Positions 31,900 through 32,855 of a stretch of DNA of 32,855 nt are shown in pieces. Numbering within the stretch: the stretch's first letter is position 1; each line of letters opens with the position of its first letter. The position numbers and the translations under genes are program-made. Under the pieces are notes generated by a model that saw nothing but the letters and a program-made list of their open reading frames with translations, made no database searches and was not told the origin of the DNA. The stretch is from an uncultured Prevotellaceae bacterium (lineage in GTDB: Bacteria > Bacteroidota > Bacteroidia > Bacteroidales > Bacteroidaceae): assembly GCA_902786565.1 (NCBI GenBank), contig CADACW010000040.1, forward strand, positions 1 through 32,855, written 5' to 3'.

Positions 31900-31964
31900 G
31901 AGATAAGTGCCACTTATCTCCGAGATAAAAGGCATTTATCTCCGAGATAAAAGGCACTTATCTC
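31900..31964. repeat. Palindrome array 2: three odd-centred palindromes, 22-nt period
   Basis: Units start at 31900, 31922 and 31944. The first is a perfect palindrome with arms GAGATAAGTG and CACTTATCTC around one C. The others are hybrids, GAGATAAAAG joined by one base to CATTTATCTC and to CACTTATCTC. Eight C's (31889-31896) and seven G's (31978-31984) flank the array. In reverse complement the order of half-sites matches array 1 at 10235-10298, apart from one base, so the two are inverted copies. Confidence 0.92.
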
Positions 31965-32028
31965 CAAAGCCCCTTACGGGGGGGTGAAAGGAGCAACCCG
32001 CTTTTGTAAAGAAAAGAGAAGACTAATA

Positions 32029-32063
32029 ATTCACAATTGACAATTGACAATTCACAATTCATA
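32029..32063. repeat. Five tandem 7-nt units (ATTSACA) just upstream of the HAD gene
   Basis: ATTCACA, ATTGACA, ATTGACA, ATTCACA and ATTCATA lead up to the HAD start codon at 32072, where a ribosome-binding region would be expected. Confidence 0.92.
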
Positions 32064-32071
32064 ATTGGAAT

Positions 32072-32776
32072 ATGAGAAAGACATTGAAAGTGATTGCCTT
32101 CGACGCTGACGACACGCTGTGGGACTGCCAGGGCCATTTTGAAGTGGTGATGCAGCGGCTCTACGACGAGCTGGTGCCGTGGGTGGACCGCGAGACGGCG
32201 GCGCTCGAACTCTTTGCCACCGAGCGGAAGAACATGGCGCTGCTGGGCTATGGCGTAAAGGCCTTCACACTCTCGATGATAGAGACGGCCCTGCAGGTGA
32301 GCCGCGGAGAGATGAGCGGCGCCACCCTGGAGAGCATCCTGCAGCAGTGCTACACGCTGCTGGAGTTTCCCTGCACGCCGCTGCCTGAGGTGGAGTCTAC
32401 GCTGGCCTGGCTCCGCTCCAACAGGCCCGACCTGCGGCTGGTGGTCTTCACCAAGGGCGAGCTGTTGGACCAGGAGCACAAGCTGGAGCGCAGCGGCCTG
32501 GCCCCCTATTTCCAGCATGTGGAGATAACGAGCGACAAGGGCGAGCGTGAGTTCCTGGGCCTATGTGGCCGCCTTGGCGTGACCCCGCAAGAGCTGCTGA
32601 TGGTGGGCAACTCGCTGAAGAGCGACATCGCCCCGGCGCTGGCCATCGGCTGCCAGGCGGTCTACATCCCCTTTCACGTCACGTGGCAGCTGGAGCACAC
32701 CGACCACTTCGAGCACCCCCGCATGGCCCAGATAGACCACTTCGGCCAACTGATTGATTCTTGTCCTCTGACATGA
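32072..32776 (+). CDS. HAD-superfamily hydrolase (probable phosphatase)
   Basis: The protein is 234 aa with no signal peptide, so cytosolic. All four HAD motifs are visible: motif I FDADDTLW with nucleophile D11 and acid D13, motif II VVFTKG near residue 130, the motif III lysine in TSDKGERE, and motif IV VGNSLKSDIAPA. The helical segment between motifs I and II fits a small alpha cap (subclass I), as in phosphoglycolate phosphatase-like enzymes. The substrate cannot be told from the sequence. It is the only plus-strand gene and is divergent from the exported-protein operon. The start ATG follows the heptamer array; there is no Shine-Dalgarno sequence. Confidence 0.9.
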   Translation: MRKTLKVIAFDADDTLWDCQGHFEVVMQRLYDELVPWVDRETAALELFATERKNMALLGYGVKAFTLSMIETALQVSRGEMSGATLESILQQCYTLLEFPCTPLPEVESTLAWLRSNRPDLRLVVFTKGELLDQEHKLERSGLAPYFQHVEITSDKGEREFLGLCGRLGVTPQELLMVGNSLKSDIAPALAIGCQAVYIPFHVTWQLEHTDHFEHPRMAQIDHFGQLIDSCPLT

Positions 32777-32778
32777 AA

Positions 32779-32819
32779 AGTGAAGAATGAAGAATCCGTG
32801 TCATTCGTGTAATCCGTGG
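32779..32819. repeat. Heptamer repeat passing into a 9-nt repeat downstream of the HAD gene
   Basis: Right after the HAD stop codon come AGTGAAG and AATGAAG (7-nt units). From 32793 follow AATCCGTGT, CATTCGTGT and AATCCGTGG (9-nt units). The rest, to 32855, holds no gene that I can see. Confidence 0.8.
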
Positions 32820-32855
32820 TGAAAAAAATACGTGAATCTCTTTAGCCGATGCGCT

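Larger units (their letters stand above)
31654..32071. other. 418-bp divergent intergenic region
   Basis: This gap separates the minus-strand exported-protein operon from the plus-strand HAD gene. It is AT-rich from 31654 to about 31840 and holds a -7-like element on each strand. It then carries palindrome array 2 with its C-run and G-run flanks (31889-31984) and a heptamer array (32029-32063) that ends eight bases before the HAD ATG. A 29-codon ORF at 31839-31928 runs into the array and is probably not a gene. No RNA gene was recognised. Confidence 0.7.

Noticed and set aside
31839-31928. 29-codon ORF downstream of the plus-strand TAATTTTG element
   Set aside because: It runs into the palindrome array, its second half is repeat-derived, and the peptide has no recognisable feature. 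It may be the remnant of a gene start but cannot be supported as a gene.
31958-32518. 186-codon minus-strand ORF overlapping the HAD gene
   Set aside because: It is antisense to a HAD protein with all four motifs intact, and its C-terminus is translated heptamer and palindrome repeats.

Overview
The window reads as chromosomal DNA of a Bacteroidales bacterium, most likely Prevotellaceae. The evidence is promoters of the Bacteroidota TAnnTTTG type, no Shine-Dalgarno-led starts, a MalQ with carbohydrate-binding modules in front of the GH77 domain, DUF4876/DUF6850-type outer-membrane genes beside a SusC/RagA-style TonB receptor, dockerin-like calcium repeats, and a T9SS-like 'DLNGRRV...KGV' C-terminus. 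All twelve genes from 164 to 31653 are on the minus strand; only the HAD hydrolase at the right end is on the plus strand.

Layout, left to right. Positions 1-95 hold the 5' part of a group II intron (minus strand, running off the window), inserted just past a double palindrome that looks like the malQ terminator. Then come malQ (164-2626, with its own promoter and a LacI-type palindrome upstream) and an NrnA-like DHH phosphoesterase (2743-3786). Next is an outer-membrane gene group transcribed from a good promoter at 10173-10203: TonB-dependent receptor (7160-10153), a small lipoprotein and a second secreted protein that together look like a split DUF4876 protein (6764-7153 and 5497-6735), and a DUF6850-like beta-barrel (3803-5464). 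topB (10293-12437) follows to the right.

The most unusual part is 12518-31653: six consecutive genes, about 19 kb, whose products all carry export signals. In transcription order these are a 1008-aa Ig-like protein with a T9SS-like tail, a 578-aa beta-barrel, a 2784-aa giant beta-rich protein, an 810-aa protein of about six fibronectin-III-like modules, and two lipoproteins (255 and 849 aa). I do not recognise this as any characterised system. It looks like a cell-surface or extracellular assembly, and it is the best candidate for an undescribed system here.

Two layers of non-coding structure overlie the genes. First, short tandem repeats with a 7-nt unit, of different sequence at each place, fill many of the gene gaps, overlap stop codons, and occur twice inside genes, each time as a multiple of three units so that the frame is kept. 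Second, two arrays of three odd-centred palindromes with a 22-nt period lie about 21.6 kb apart, at the topB stop codon and in the divergent gap before the HAD gene. No tRNA, rRNA, CRISPR array or transposase gene was seen.
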